The notes below the pieces were generated by a model. It was not told the DNA's origin. It saw nothing but the letters and a program-made list of their open reading frames with translations, and searched no databases. Source: Solirubrobacter taibaiensis (GTDB lineage: Bacteria; Actinomycetota; Thermoleophilia; Solirubrobacterales; Solirubrobacteraceae). From it: a stretch of 59,854 nt of DNA. The stretch spans positions 1 through 59,854 of the forward strand of contig JAPDDQ010000045.1 in assembly GCA_027587225.1 (NCBI GenBank), written 5' to 3'. The position numbers and the translations under genes were made by a program. This document shows positions 24,611-31,962 of the stretch, in pieces; position 1 is the stretch's first letter, and each line of letters opens with the position of its first letter.

Positions 24611-25572
24611 GCTGCCGCGACCTCCAAGTCGAGACTGAAGTGCGTTCCGAAGACCTCGCGCCACAACTCTGACGTTTCGCCCTTCGTGCCGACGTGGTGG
24701 GCGGTGACAAGGGTTTCCCACGCGATGGTCGCGGCCGCGACGACTTCCTGGCGTTCCGTCTCGACCATGCGCACCGCGACGTTGTTCGTCGAGTTGCAGG
24801 GGTCCAGGATCACGACGCCCGAGTCGTCTGGCGTGACCTCGTGTCCGGAGAGAATCGGCTCGAGCAGGCCCGTCTGCGCGAGGTAGAGAAAGAAGCGCTG
24901 CAGGCCCAACTCCAGGCTAGGAGCAGGTCCGTCGCGACGTTGAAGCTCCGCGAGTATCAGCTCGATGGCGAAGGAGCTAAGTTCGTGCCCGAGTTCCGCC
25001 TCGTTGCGCCAAGTCTTGGCCATGCGCACAAGCGGCCGGTATCGACCGTCCGCCTTGGCGAGGTCTCCCACGAATTTCAGGTGCCCCGGGACGTTTGTCT
25101 TGCCCGCTCGTCCTCCGGTCGAGGACACCATGTATGCCTCCTCGAGCTCGTCCTCGATCGCGATCAACGGGACTAAGTCCACAGAGAGTCCGGACGCGTG
25201 AAACTGCATTCCTAGCGTGTGTGGCTGGACCCAGAAGTCGCTGTCCTTCTTCGTGGGATAGACGCCACGCACGATCTCCCGCAGCGTGGAGTGCATCGTC
25301 GCGAGGTCGTAGTCGGAAGCGTTGCTCGTGTCGAGATACACGGCGATATCCGCGTCAATCCCGGTATCGCCTCGCGGATGAACAGCGGTCGCCTTCCGCA
25401 GTGAGCCGGCGCGACGGAAACGCACGACCTTGAACGAGCTTGACGCCGGGACGTGAGTACGCAATTGATCAACCAGGTTCGCCACCTGCGCGAGCAACGT
25501 CGCTCGCTTTGAGCGAGAAACGCGAAGTCTCTGCGCATCCCAGGTTCGGAGCTTCGTGTCGGTCACATTCAT
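24607..25572 (-). CDS. cdnC: CD-NTase (CdnC-like cyclic oligonucleotide synthase)
   Basis: A 321-residue nucleotidyltransferase of the cGAS/DncV superfamily. The catalytic GS motif is at residues 56-57 (RRAGSLRKAT), metal Asp73 and Asp75 lie in TGIDADIAVYLD, and the third Asp132 lies in SVDLVPLIA. The OAS1-type C-terminal half has SSFAIELILAELQRR, then LDPCNSTNNVAVRM and VFGTHFSLDL, an arrangement I associate with clade C enzymes such as E. coli CdnC, which makes cyclic tri-AMP. The actual product here is not known. It is the first gene of the CBASS operon; AAAGGA precedes the ATG and lies within a palindrome. Confidence 0.92.
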   Translation of the reverse strand: MNVTDTKLRTWDAQRLRVSRSKRATLLAQVANLVDQLRTHVPASSSFKVVRFRRAGSLRKATAVHPRGDTGIDADIAVYLDTSNASDYDLATMHSTLREIVRGVYPTKKDSDFWVQPHTLGMQFHASGLSVDLVPLIAIEDELEEAYMVSSTGGRAGKTNVPGHLKFVGDLAKADGRYRPLVRMAKTWRNEAELGHELSSFAIELILAELQRRDGPAPSLELGLQRFFLYLAQTGLLEPILSGHEVTPDDSGVVILDPCNSTNNVAVRMVETERQEVVAAATIAWETLVTAHHVGTKGETSELWREVFGTHFSLDLEVAAA

Positions 25573-25578
25573 CGCGTT

Positions 25579-25602
25579 CCTTTCAATGACTTCATTGAAA
25601 GG
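25579..25602. promoter_or_regulatory. 24-bp palindrome at the CBASS operon start
   Basis: Arms CCTTTCAATGA and TCATTGAAAGG surround a CT centre, with perfect 11-bp complementarity. The site ends 6 bp before the CD-NTase ATG, and its proximal arm contains the ribosome-binding AAAGG. GATAAC directly upstream on the coding strand is a possible -10 element. Either a repressor binds here, or the message folds and hides the ribosome-binding site; both would keep the defence operon quiet. The region 25603-25697 otherwise shows no gene. Confidence 0.75.
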
Positions 25603-25697
25603 TTATCACGCGCCACGACACGCGTCGTTAGACCGCGTATCGATCAGACTGCGAGGAGCAGCCTTGCCCTCGTCCCCGGGCACGTCGTGCGGCGACG

Positions 25698-26303
25698 TTA
25701 CGAAGCCGTGACGATGCGATCCAGCACTTCAAGGTCCCCCGTACGGAAGGCCTTCGCTGTCCCGCCTCGCTTCGGGCGTTCGCCCGGCGCGTCATGATCC
25801 CGGGCAACCGCTCCGGCTTCGGCTAGCGCCTTAAGTCTGCTGTGGAGGTTCGGGAGCTTTACAGCGAGCCGTTCGGCGAGGTCCCGTGCCGAGAAGTAGC
25901 CGAGCTTCTGCGCTTCCCGGAGTGTCTCCTCGAGATGTCGGCTCCCTCCGAGAAGTGTGAGCTGGCCATGCTCAAGTGCAGCCATTGCCGCGCCCTGACG
26001 CTCGAGCACGATCTCGAGGCTTTCCCTAACGTCCGCGTTCACGCCGGCCACGATCAAGAGACGACTCGAAGTGCCGCCGAGCAGCTCCGCACGTACGGCG
26101 CGCACGACTTCATCGAGGAAGGGCGGCGAAGCCACCTCGACTCCCCAGAAGGCGAGAACCATCGAAGACGCGGACGAGAGTTGGTCGGCTGCTGCGCGGC
26201 CGGCCACACGCCCCTTGTCTCGGGTAGCCAGGACGCTCCCATACGCGCCGAGGTCGAAGATAACAGGGTTCACTGACACAACTGAAACCATACCCTCTGG
26301 CAT
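25698..26303 (-). CDS. STAS-like (DUF4325-type) protein with C-terminal HTH
   Basis: About 201 residues. The start is uncertain: ATG at 26303 or 26291. The N-terminal half (after NPVIFDLGAYGSVLATRDKG) resembles the STAS-like DUF4325 family: SASSMVLAFWGVEVASPPFL, then DEVVRAVRAELLGG. Residues about 130-195 form a winged-helix-like segment (SARDLAERLAVKLPNLHSRL, then KALAEAGAVARD). It follows a GHKL-type ATPase 52 nt upstream. Such pairs recall anti-sigma/anti-anti-sigma switches. It is separated from the CBASS operon by 125 nt including the palindrome, and could be its regulator. That is inference. Confidence 0.6.
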   Translation of the reverse strand: MPEGMVSVVSVNPVIFDLGAYGSVLATRDKGRVAGRAAADQLSSASSMVLAFWGVEVASPPFLDEVVRAVRAELLGGTSSRLLIVAGVNADVRESLEIVLERQGAAMAALEHGQLTLLGGSRHLEETLREAQKLGYFSARDLAERLAVKLPNLHSRLKALAEAGAVARDHDAPGERPKRGGTAKAFRTGDLEVLDRIVTAS

Positions 26304-26355
26304 CGACCGTGCACGCGCTGCACCTACCCGTGCGGACAGAGTACGGACAGATGCA

Positions 26356-27189
26356 CTATGGAGCCATGTGGATCTCGAGGCTCGCGACGAAGCCTGGAAC
26401 CACTGGCGCGTCGCCATCTAGACGGAACCGCTGGCCGCGCGAGGACAGGCGTGCGTGCCCGGTAGCAACCCGAAGAGTCGCGTCGATGTTCCGTCGCCTC
26501 GCCAGGGTGTCGAGGGCGAACAGACCGCCTAGTTCGTTCTTGCTTCGCTCAGCAAGCTCGCGCACGTAGCGATTAGCGTCCGAGCGGGAATCCGCATCCT
26601 CGCCTGGCGAGAAGCAGACAATCTGAAGGTCGTTGCCTTGCGGCTCTCTGCAGGCAGCCACGAGACCCGAGCGGGTCGATGCGTGACGCAGCGCGTTGTC
26701 GGCGAACGTCGCCGTGGCCTGTTGCAGGAGCCTTGACTCGGATGCCGGAAGGCGGGTCGCCGCGCCCACCACGCCGATCCAGTGCGCCAGAAGATCGGCC
26801 GTCTCGTCGTCCTCGACGCGCGTTACGGGCATCAGAATGTCGCGATCTCGTCCCGGCGGCTCGCGCTGTCCCGACCAGCGAGCCCGCCCCGGAAGAGTTC
26901 CCACGGCGTCGTGCAGACGGCTCCAGGCTCGGTCGTCAAGCGGCTCCTGCACAACCACGCTGTGGCCTTGGTCCCGTTCGATATGCGCGCCAACTGCGGC
27001 GGCGAGCATCACCGCAGTGAACGAGTCCGCATGCACCAAGCGACGGGCATCGAGCGTCAGTCGCGGTGCCGCCCGAGCGGTGAGGGGCATCAGCCCGCGA
27101 ACTGCACGCTGGCCTCGCCAGGCGCTCGAAAGCGTGCGCCGGTCCTCCTCCGGGGTTGTCTTTGGCATCTGTTTGTTGGGAGGTGCCAT
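26356..27189 (-). CDS. GHKL ATPase-like protein
   Basis: A 277-residue protein. The N-terminal half (LTLDARRLVHADSFTAVMLA, then AAVGAHIERDQGHSVVV) looks STAS-like or regulatory. The C-terminal half has a histidine-kinase-like ATP-binding region: LLQQATATFADNALRHA as N-box, then degenerate lid elements around ELGGLFALDTLARRR and SRGQRFRLDG. No phospho-acceptor His domain is seen. It is probably an anti-sigma or partner-switching kinase working with the STAS-like gene downstream. Its 5' end and upstream region are tandemly duplicated (27102-27553). Confidence 0.65.
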   Translation of the reverse strand: MAPPNKQMPKTTPEEDRRTLSSAWRGQRAVRGLMPLTARAAPRLTLDARRLVHADSFTAVMLAAAVGAHIERDQGHSVVVQEPLDDRAWSRLHDAVGTLPGRARWSGQREPPGRDRDILMPVTRVEDDETADLLAHWIGVVGAATRLPASESRLLQQATATFADNALRHASTRSGLVAACREPQGNDLQIVCFSPGEDADSRSDANRYVRELAERSKNELGGLFALDTLARRRNIDATLRVATGHARLSSRGQRFRLDGDAPVVPGFVASLEIHMAP

Positions 27190-27553
27190 GTAGCTACGGG
27201 TAGGTACGCGACGCTTACAGATCGGTCGGACGGAACCGTCCCCGGAGCGGACCAGAGAGTACTTGGCGATCAGTTAATTATCGCAACGCACTGGGTCGGC
27301 GGCAGGTCCCCCGCGATCGGCCGTGCTCTGCACGCTGGCCTCGCCAGGCGCTCGAAAGCGTGCGCCGGTCCTCCTCCGGGGTTGTCTTTGGCATCTGTTT
27401 GTTGGGAGGTGCCATGTAGCTACGGGTAGGTACGCGACGCTTACAGATCGGTCGGACGGAACCGTCCCCGGAGCGGACCAGAGAGTACTTGGCGATCAGT
27501 TAATTATCGCAACGCACTGGGTCGGCGGCAAGTCCCTCGCGATCGGCCGTGCT
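27102..27553. repeat. 226-bp tandem duplication over a promoter and gene start
   Basis: The block 27102-27327 is repeated at 27328-27553 with only two differences that I can see (27305 G versus 27531 A, and 27311 C versus 27537 T). Each unit carries the first 88 bp of the GHKL ATPase gene plus about 138 bp of its upstream region, including an AT-rich TTAATTA patch. The result is two promoters, one in front of the intact gene and one in front of a truncated copy. The near-identity indicates a recent event. Confidence 0.92.
27328..27415 (-). pseudogene. 5' fragment of the GHKL ATPase gene
   Basis: Second copy of codons 1-29 of the ATPase gene (starting MAPPNKQMPKTT at 27415), created by the 226-bp tandem duplication. 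After the fragment the frame runs into the duplicated spacer and does not continue as the ATPase. It may be transcribed from the outer promoter and read through into the intact gene. Confidence 0.8.
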
Positions 27554-27787
27554 CTCGTGCTGCCGCCGCTTCGACCGCGGCCGGCCGGCTTTAGTGGGAT
27601 CAAGGTTTGAACCCATAGGAGCTCGGGCGCGATTCCGTGAGAACCTTCTTCACCGATTCAAGGGCGGCTCGCTTCGCTCGCCGCCGTGCCGGCTGCGGGC
27701 GGCCGCAAGCGGCCGTCCTCGCCGACCCAATGGAGCGCGACAGGGTTACGCCGGCTCGTTCACGAGTGCGCCATCGGCGCTCAGCTT
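27554..27787. other. Gap without a supported gene
   Basis: No coding gene can be supported here. A palindromic GCGGCTCGCTTCGCTCGCCGC-like element lies at about 27665-27685, with a core related to the one inside the inverted repeat at 28799-28854. The rest is GC-rich with short inverted segments (GGGCGGCCGC-AAGCGGCCGTCC). Confidence 0.5.
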
Positions 27788-27817
27788 CAGCCGCAAGCTT
27801 GGTCTAGCTTGCGGCTG
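27788..27817. terminator. Perfect 12-bp hairpin at the end of the antitoxin gene
   Basis: CAGCCGCAAGCT and AGCTTGCGGCTG pair perfectly around loop TGGTCT. The antitoxin stop codon lies inside it. No clear T-run follows on either strand, so it is a candidate terminator or mRNA-stabilising hairpin for the leftward toxin-antitoxin message. Confidence 0.6.
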
Positions 27818-28244
27818 CACCCTTTCGAATGGTGCGCTGGCTACTCCGCGAGGCGCTTGCGACATGCACGACGACGTTGTCGTACTCGACCGCTACCTGC
27901 TCTTTGGCGGCCTTCGTGAGGAGCTTGGGCTCTGCCGTCGCCAGCGCCGAGCTGAACGCGAACTCAACACCGGTCTTGCGCGTGATCTCGATGATTGTCT
28001 CGATGCGAGGATTGAACTCGCCCGACTCGAGCTTCGCCACACGTGGCTGCGAGAGATCAAGTGCGCGAGCAAGGTCGCTCTGGGACAGCCCGTTGTCCGC
28101 GCGGTAGCGGATCAGCTCCGCGGCTACGTGACGCGCGAAGGCCAAGCGCTGCCACTCCGCACGGAACTCGCCGTCCTCATTGGACTGCTCGGCAATAAAC
28201 CCGCCGACGGTCGGAAGCGAATTCAAAGAGAGCTTGCGTGCCAT
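27804..28244 (-). CDS. HigA-like antitoxin (XRE)
   Basis: A 146-residue protein with a central Cro/CI-type HTH (YRADNGLSQSDLARALDLSQ, then PRVAKLESGEFNPRIETIIE). The N-terminal 40 residues are probably flexible, and a C-terminal helical tail follows. It lies 109 nt downstream of a RelE/HigB-type toxin gene on the same strand, the toxin-first order of higBA. A near-consensus promoter directly before the ATG at 28244 suggests that the antitoxin is also transcribed alone as a leaderless message, which would keep it in excess. An alternative ATG at 28253 would overlap the -10 element and is less likely. Confidence 0.82.
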   Translation of the reverse strand: MARKLSLNSLPTVGGFIAEQSNEDGEFRAEWQRLAFARHVAAELIRYRADNGLSQSDLARALDLSQPRVAKLESGEFNPRIETIIEITRKTGVEFAFSSALATAEPKLLTKAAKEQVAVEYDNVVVHVASASRSSQRTIRKGAAAS

Positions 28245-28251
28245 GGAATCC

Positions 28252-28279
28252 ATAATAGTTCTGTTATCGGCAAAGTCAA
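28252..28279 (-). promoter_or_regulatory. Antitoxin promoter with palindromic -10 region
   Basis: On the minus strand: TTGACT (28279-28274), 16-bp spacer, TATTAT (28257-28252), with the ATG at 28244 about where transcription would begin. The region 28252-28267 is also an imperfect palindrome (ATAA-n-AG-nn-CT-n-TTAT), a plausible operator for autoregulation by the HTH antitoxin. Confidence 0.65.
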
Positions 28280-28353
28280 GCGTGTTGACAAGCCGTGTCC
28301 CGAAAACCGTGGACGAGCGGTCCCATTTCGGCCGCCGCATCGGGCACGGAGAA

Positions 28354-28692
28354 TCACTCGTACTGCTCCAGGCGGGACGTCGCCCTGGCGATTACGGCAT
28401 CGAGATCGGTCGCGTGATCCTTGGAGACAGCCAAGATGACGTAGAGATCCTCGCAGCGCTTGAAGACCAGACGGGAAGCGGACTTCCCCTGCCGCGGACG
28501 GAGCTCGACCAGGCCGGGGCTGTCTTGGAGGGTCTTGACGTGTGGCGGAACCAACCTCGGACCGAGCTGGCGCAGCTTGTCGAGCGCGTTGAAGATCGCC
28601 TTGCGCTCCTCCTTGGACTTGATCAACTCGGCGAGTTCTTGGGCCGCCTCGGAGTCGAACGCTACAACGAAGGTTGATCGCGCAGAAGTCAT
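28354..28692 (-). CDS. RelE/HigB-like toxin
   Basis: A 112-residue protein of the phage Gp49-like/HigB toxin family, which cleaves mRNA on the ribosome. Visible features are an N-terminal helical part (SEAAQELAELIKSKEERKAI, FNALDKLRQLG) and the strand segments VKTLQDSPGLVELRPRQGKS and SRLVFKRCEDLYVILAVSKD, as in this fold. The start at 28692 has no obvious strong ribosome-binding site. The gene lies upstream of an XRE antitoxin. As part of the integrated element it may stabilise it against loss or act as a further defence layer. Confidence 0.82.
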   Translation of the reverse strand: MTSARSTFVVAFDSEAAQELAELIKSKEERKAIFNALDKLRQLGPRLVPPHVKTLQDSPGLVELRPRQGKSASRLVFKRCEDLYVILAVSKDHATDLDAVIARATSRLEQYE

Positions 28693-28798
28693 GAGCCGTC
28701 CAATGTACGTGCCGATACGGACGCAAACGCTGGCTCTGTCTGCCGTTTTCCGCTGCCGCGATCGTCATCCGAACCGCTAGCTCCGGTCGTCCGGCGGC

Positions 28799-28854
28799 GT
28801 CAAGAGGACTGCTTCGCAGCTCGCTGCGCTCGGCCCTGCCGGGCTCCTCTTGAC
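28799..28854. repeat. Inverted repeat with REP-like core
   Basis: Perfect 10-bp arms GTCAAGAGGA (28799-28808) and TCCTCTTGAC (28845-28854) enclose a second palindromic core GCTCGCTGCGCTCGGC. The core resembles the one near 27665-27685. It lies in the 150-bp gap between the toxin gene and the lytic transglycosylase stop and could act as a bidirectional terminator. The rest of 28693-28949 shows no gene. Confidence 0.6.
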
Positions 28855-28949
28855 CCCGCCGGCCGCCTCCGCTCTTGTGCAGGTGAGGACCGGCTGCGCC
28901 GGTTGACTGCGGGAAGGTCCGCAGGGCTGAAGGACAGCGGCGGCGAGGG

Positions 28950-29975
28950 TCACGCGTCCATGCCCCAGTGGATGTGGTCGCAGTGATCGGCGCGGGCGAA
29001 CATGCCGGGGTCGGCCGGGTCGGGATCCCAGCAGTAGATGAGCTCGGTGGAGCGGCTCGGGCCGGCTACGGCGGCGAGCTCGCGGACCAGGTCGGCGCAC
29101 CGGCCGTGCCGGGTGCCGCGGCAGATCTCGCCGTCGACGGCGCCGATGTCCATGGCGCGGCCGGCCTCGTGGTTGGTGCCCGGGTAGTGGTCGGCGCGGA
29201 GCGAGGTGACGACGATCGTGTGGCGCTTGCCGATCCAAACGATCGTGGACAGCAGGCGCGGGTCCATGCCGCCGGCCCGGAGGTCGGCTCGTTGGCCGGG
29301 CGTGAGGATGATCCTCGGGTTGGCGAGCAGTTCGTGGACGGTCGTGCGTTCGGCCGGTGACGAGGACGATGGGGCGGTAGCGGCGCCGCGGTAGACGTCG
29401 GCCTGGGCGAGCACGTCGGCGACGTACCAGTCGGCGTGGTTGTAGGCGAAGATCGCGCGGCGGTAGTCGGCCGGTGCGCCGCTGGCCTTCAGGTAGCGAG
29501 CGGCCGCGGGGATCGCGTCGGCGGGGTCGTATGGGGACTTTCGGCCGTCGTTGTTGCCGTCGACGCCGTAGGCGTCCCAGGTGCTGCGGGCCCCGATGAT
29601 CGAGAACTGCATCGGCCCGGCGCAGCATCCGTAGTTGTTAACGCCTGAACGGACGCCGGGCGCGGCGAGGCGGCCGTGGTTGGTCTCGATGTGCCCGATG
29701 GCGGCGAGAATCCACGGGTCGATGCGGTAGCGAGCGCCAGCGCGTTGGTAGAGCTCGAGGTAGTGGTGTGGGATGTCGGCGAGGGCGGTGCGGGAGGGCT
29801 CGTAGCCGCTCTGCGGGGTCTGCAGGCCGAACAGCGCGCCGAGGACGCCGACCAGGACCACGAGCCAGGCGGCACCGACCAGCAGGAGCGCGAGCACGAC
29901 GGCACGGGCGCGGCGGGAGCGGCGGGAGCGGCGGACGACGCCGATCGCGATGGCTGCGGCGGCAGGGGCGGGCAC
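28950..29975 (-). CDS. Conjugation lytic transglycosylase with M15-like C-terminal domain
   Basis: A 341-residue cell-wall enzyme of the type used to open a path for conjugation machinery. An N-terminal basic stretch and transmembrane helix (about 22-50) anchor it. An SLT-type domain follows (WILAAIGHIETNHGR with the catalytic Glu, CCAGPMQFSIIGARSTWDAY, then DPADAIPAAARYLKASG). Residues about 240-341 look like a peptidase M15-type fold (TNHEAGRAMDIGA, then CDHIHWGMDA with metal-ligand-like His and Asp). It is the last gene of the leftward type IV cluster. It appears intact although neighbouring genes are broken. Confidence 0.82.
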   Translation of the reverse strand: MPAPAAAAIAIGVVRRSRRSRRARAVVLALLLVGAAWLVVLVGVLGALFGLQTPQSGYEPSRTALADIPHHYLELYQRAGARYRIDPWILAAIGHIETNHGRLAAPGVRSGVNNYGCCAGPMQFSIIGARSTWDAYGVDGNNDGRKSPYDPADAIPAAARYLKASGAPADYRRAIFAYNHADWYVADVLAQADVYRGAATAPSSSSPAERTTVHELLANPRIILTPGQRADLRAGGMDPRLLSTIVWIGKRHTIVVTSLRADHYPGTNHEAGRAMDIGAVDGEICRGTRHGRCADLVRELAAVAGPSRSTELIYCWDPDPADPGMFARADHCDHIHWGMDA

Positions 29976-29977
29976 GG

Positions 29978-30574
29978 TCAGCGCTCCAGGGCGGTCACGA
30001 GCCAGCCGGTGGCCGTGTTGGCGAGCTGCAGGCGCATGGTGTAGCGGCGCTCGCCGTCAGTGATCACGGCCGACAGGTCGGCACGCTCGCGGCTGACCCC
30101 GTCGGACTGCAGCAGCTCGACGCGAGCGTGGCGACGTCGCTCCTCGGCGGGGACCCGCGGTCGCGCTTGATCGAGTTTGGCGCGCACCTCGAGACTGGCG
30201 GCGGTGATCGTCGAGGCCGGCGTGCGGCCGTAGCTGAAGGCCAAGAACTGCCGCAGAAAGCGGCGAGCGGCTCGCTTGCTGTGCGCGACGTCGGCGACTC
30301 GTGGGCGCTGGGTCGTGGGTGGGTCGCTCTCCTCGCTCGGTGCGACGAGCGTCGCTGGAGCGCGCATCGATGGTGGCGGGCCTGACGGCTGCTCAACCGC
30401 GCTCTCCGTCGTCGCGGAGGGCGGAGCCGTGCGCGGTGCTGTGGTGTCGGGGTCGTCGAGGAACGCGAGCAGCGCGGCGGCGCCGACGATCAGCGCGACG
30501 ACGGTGGCGAACAGGCGGACGCGATCGCCGTCCTGGATCGGCCGGTTGGCCAACAGGCGGAGGCGGTCAACCAC
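29978..30574 (-). CDS. VirB8/TcpC-like conjugation protein
   Basis: A 198-residue protein with one transmembrane helix (about 22-42), a Pro/Thr-rich linker and an NTF2-like C-terminal domain (about 95-198: AARRFLRQFLAFSYGRT, then SAVITDGERRYTMRLQL and GWLVTALER). This matches small bitopic VirB8/TcpC-type scaffold proteins of Gram-positive type IV secretion. The start overlaps the stop of the TrbL-like remnant by 8 nt. It is downstream of the deletion that removed virB4's motor domain, so it may still be made but lacks partners. Confidence 0.65.
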   Translation of the reverse strand: MVDRLRLLANRPIQDGDRVRLFATVVALIVGAAALLAFLDDPDTTAPRTAPPSATTESAVEQPSGPPPSMRAPATLVAPSEESDPPTTQRPRVADVAHSKRAARRFLRQFLAFSYGRTPASTITAASLEVRAKLDQARPRVPAEERRRHARVELLQSDGVSRERADLSAVITDGERRYTMRLQLANTATGWLVTALER

Positions 30575-31109
30575 GGTCCCAGGGCTCGCCGGGGTTCATG
30601 GGCTCGTGCGGGCGCTCGCGCAGCTCGCGGGCGCGGCGCATGACGTCCTCGTGTGAGGAGCGCGGCGTCGGCTCGCTCGGACCGTTGGGCGCCTCCGTCG
30701 GGGGGGCCGGCGCCCGACCCGGCGGGCTCGAGCTCGGAGGCGCGGGAGCGGGAGCCGATGGCTCGGGCGGTTGACCGAGCGGATCGCCGGCCCTCAGCAC
30801 GGTCGTCGAAGACGCGGACGTGCGCAAACGTGCGGCGACCGGAGCACTCATGTGGCCGTTCGTGGACGGGGTCCCTGCGTCGGTGGTGCGAGGAGTCGAT
30901 GCGGCTCGGCCCGCGGGCTGCCCGGCGGATGCCGTATCGCGATTGTCGCTCTTCTCCGAGGACTTCGCAGAAGTCGCAGCCGTCGCAACGAGCGCGCTCT
31001 CCTGGCGGCCGACGGCACGGCCTGCCACGGTGCCGGCGAGCGCGGTGAACGGGCGGCTCGCAGCGTTGGCGCCCTGCTGCATGACCGTCATGCGCGGCAT
31101 CGCAGCGCG
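30567..31109 (-). pseudogene. C-terminal remnant of a TrbL/VirB6-like protein
   Basis: About 180 codons of Pro/Ser/Ala-rich, probably disordered sequence beginning AAMPRMTVMQQGANAASR and ending in a charged helix (SHEDVMRRARELRERPHEP). This looks like the cytoplasmic tail that follows the transmembrane part of TrbL/VirB6-type conjugation proteins, but no membrane helices precede it. Its upstream side joins directly, in another frame, to the N-terminal part of a virB4 gene. I infer that one deletion removed the 3' part of virB4 and the 5' part of this gene. Confidence 0.55.
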
Positions 31110-31962
31110 CGTGCAGCGCCACGTCCACCGGGAACGAAAGGGCCTCTAGCGGTGAAAACAGCAGTTCGGCGCCGCCGGGGAACTCGGACTCCTCGGGCAG
31201 CGCGCCCATACCGAGCAGCGCCTGATGCGAGCGGCCTTCCTCGGCGTCGATGAGCAGCGAGCGGTCCTGTTCAAGCACGGGCGCGTTCGCGTGGCGCACC
31301 AAGTCGGTCCCGAGCGGCTCGTAGCCCGACTGCCCGTCGGCGGTCTCCACGATCGACGCACTCGGCTCCCAATGGTCATCGAGCGCCGGCTCGGCAACGC
31401 CGCGGCAGGCGGCCCGTCGCAGCAGCCACTGCAGCTCTCGCGTCGTCGCGCGGCGCACCGGCAGCGAGCCCTCGGCGCGGCGGAAGGCGCGCTCCTCGGC
31501 GGCGACCAGGGCGTCGAGCTCGGAACCTGGGATCGGCACCGGGTGTGCGACTCCGAACAGGCCCTCGAAGCGACGGCGGGCGCGATCGAGCCCGGACGAG
31601 CGCTGCGACGGGAGGGAGACCGCCAGGTAGACCTCGGGCGTGAACGAGCGCAGCCCGCGCAGATACTCCTCGTGCCCGGCCAGGTATGAGCGCCACGCGG
31701 CTGCGGACTGATTGCGCTCGTCGAGCAGCGCCATCGCCTGATCGGCGTAGCCGTCGGCTGGATACGCTCGGCACACCCGCCAGATCGAGAAGTCGGCCTC
31801 GACCGCGAACGCGAAGCGCGCCAGCCGCCTGAGCCACTCGCGTTTGTCGGCATTGGCGAGGAACGGGTACGAGACCGTGTCCACCCGAAACAGCGCCGCC
31901 CGCGCGTCACCGTGCCCGACGAGAATGTTCTGATGCGCGTACCGCAGCGGGAAACGCTTCAT
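31110..31962 (-). pseudogene. Truncated virB4-like ATPase (N-terminal third)
   Basis: The ATG at 31962 overlaps the PrgI-like stop (ATGA) and opens 284 codons that resemble the N-terminal domain of actinobacterial VirB4/TraC-type conjugation ATPases: ANADKREWLRRLARFAFAVE, FTPEVYLAVSLPSQ, then a conserved-looking LLFSPLEALSFPVDVALHAR. The homology ends there. Downstream codons read the antisense-looking frame of the next remnant, and there is no Walker A or Walker B. The secretion motor is therefore missing. The frame stays open to 30490, so a 490-residue nonsense fusion could be made. Confidence 0.65.

Noticed and set aside
30490..31109. Continuation of the virB4 frame as a functional C-terminus
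   Set aside because: The residues are the wrong-frame reading of the TrbL-like tail and the next gene, Arg-rich without Walker motifs.
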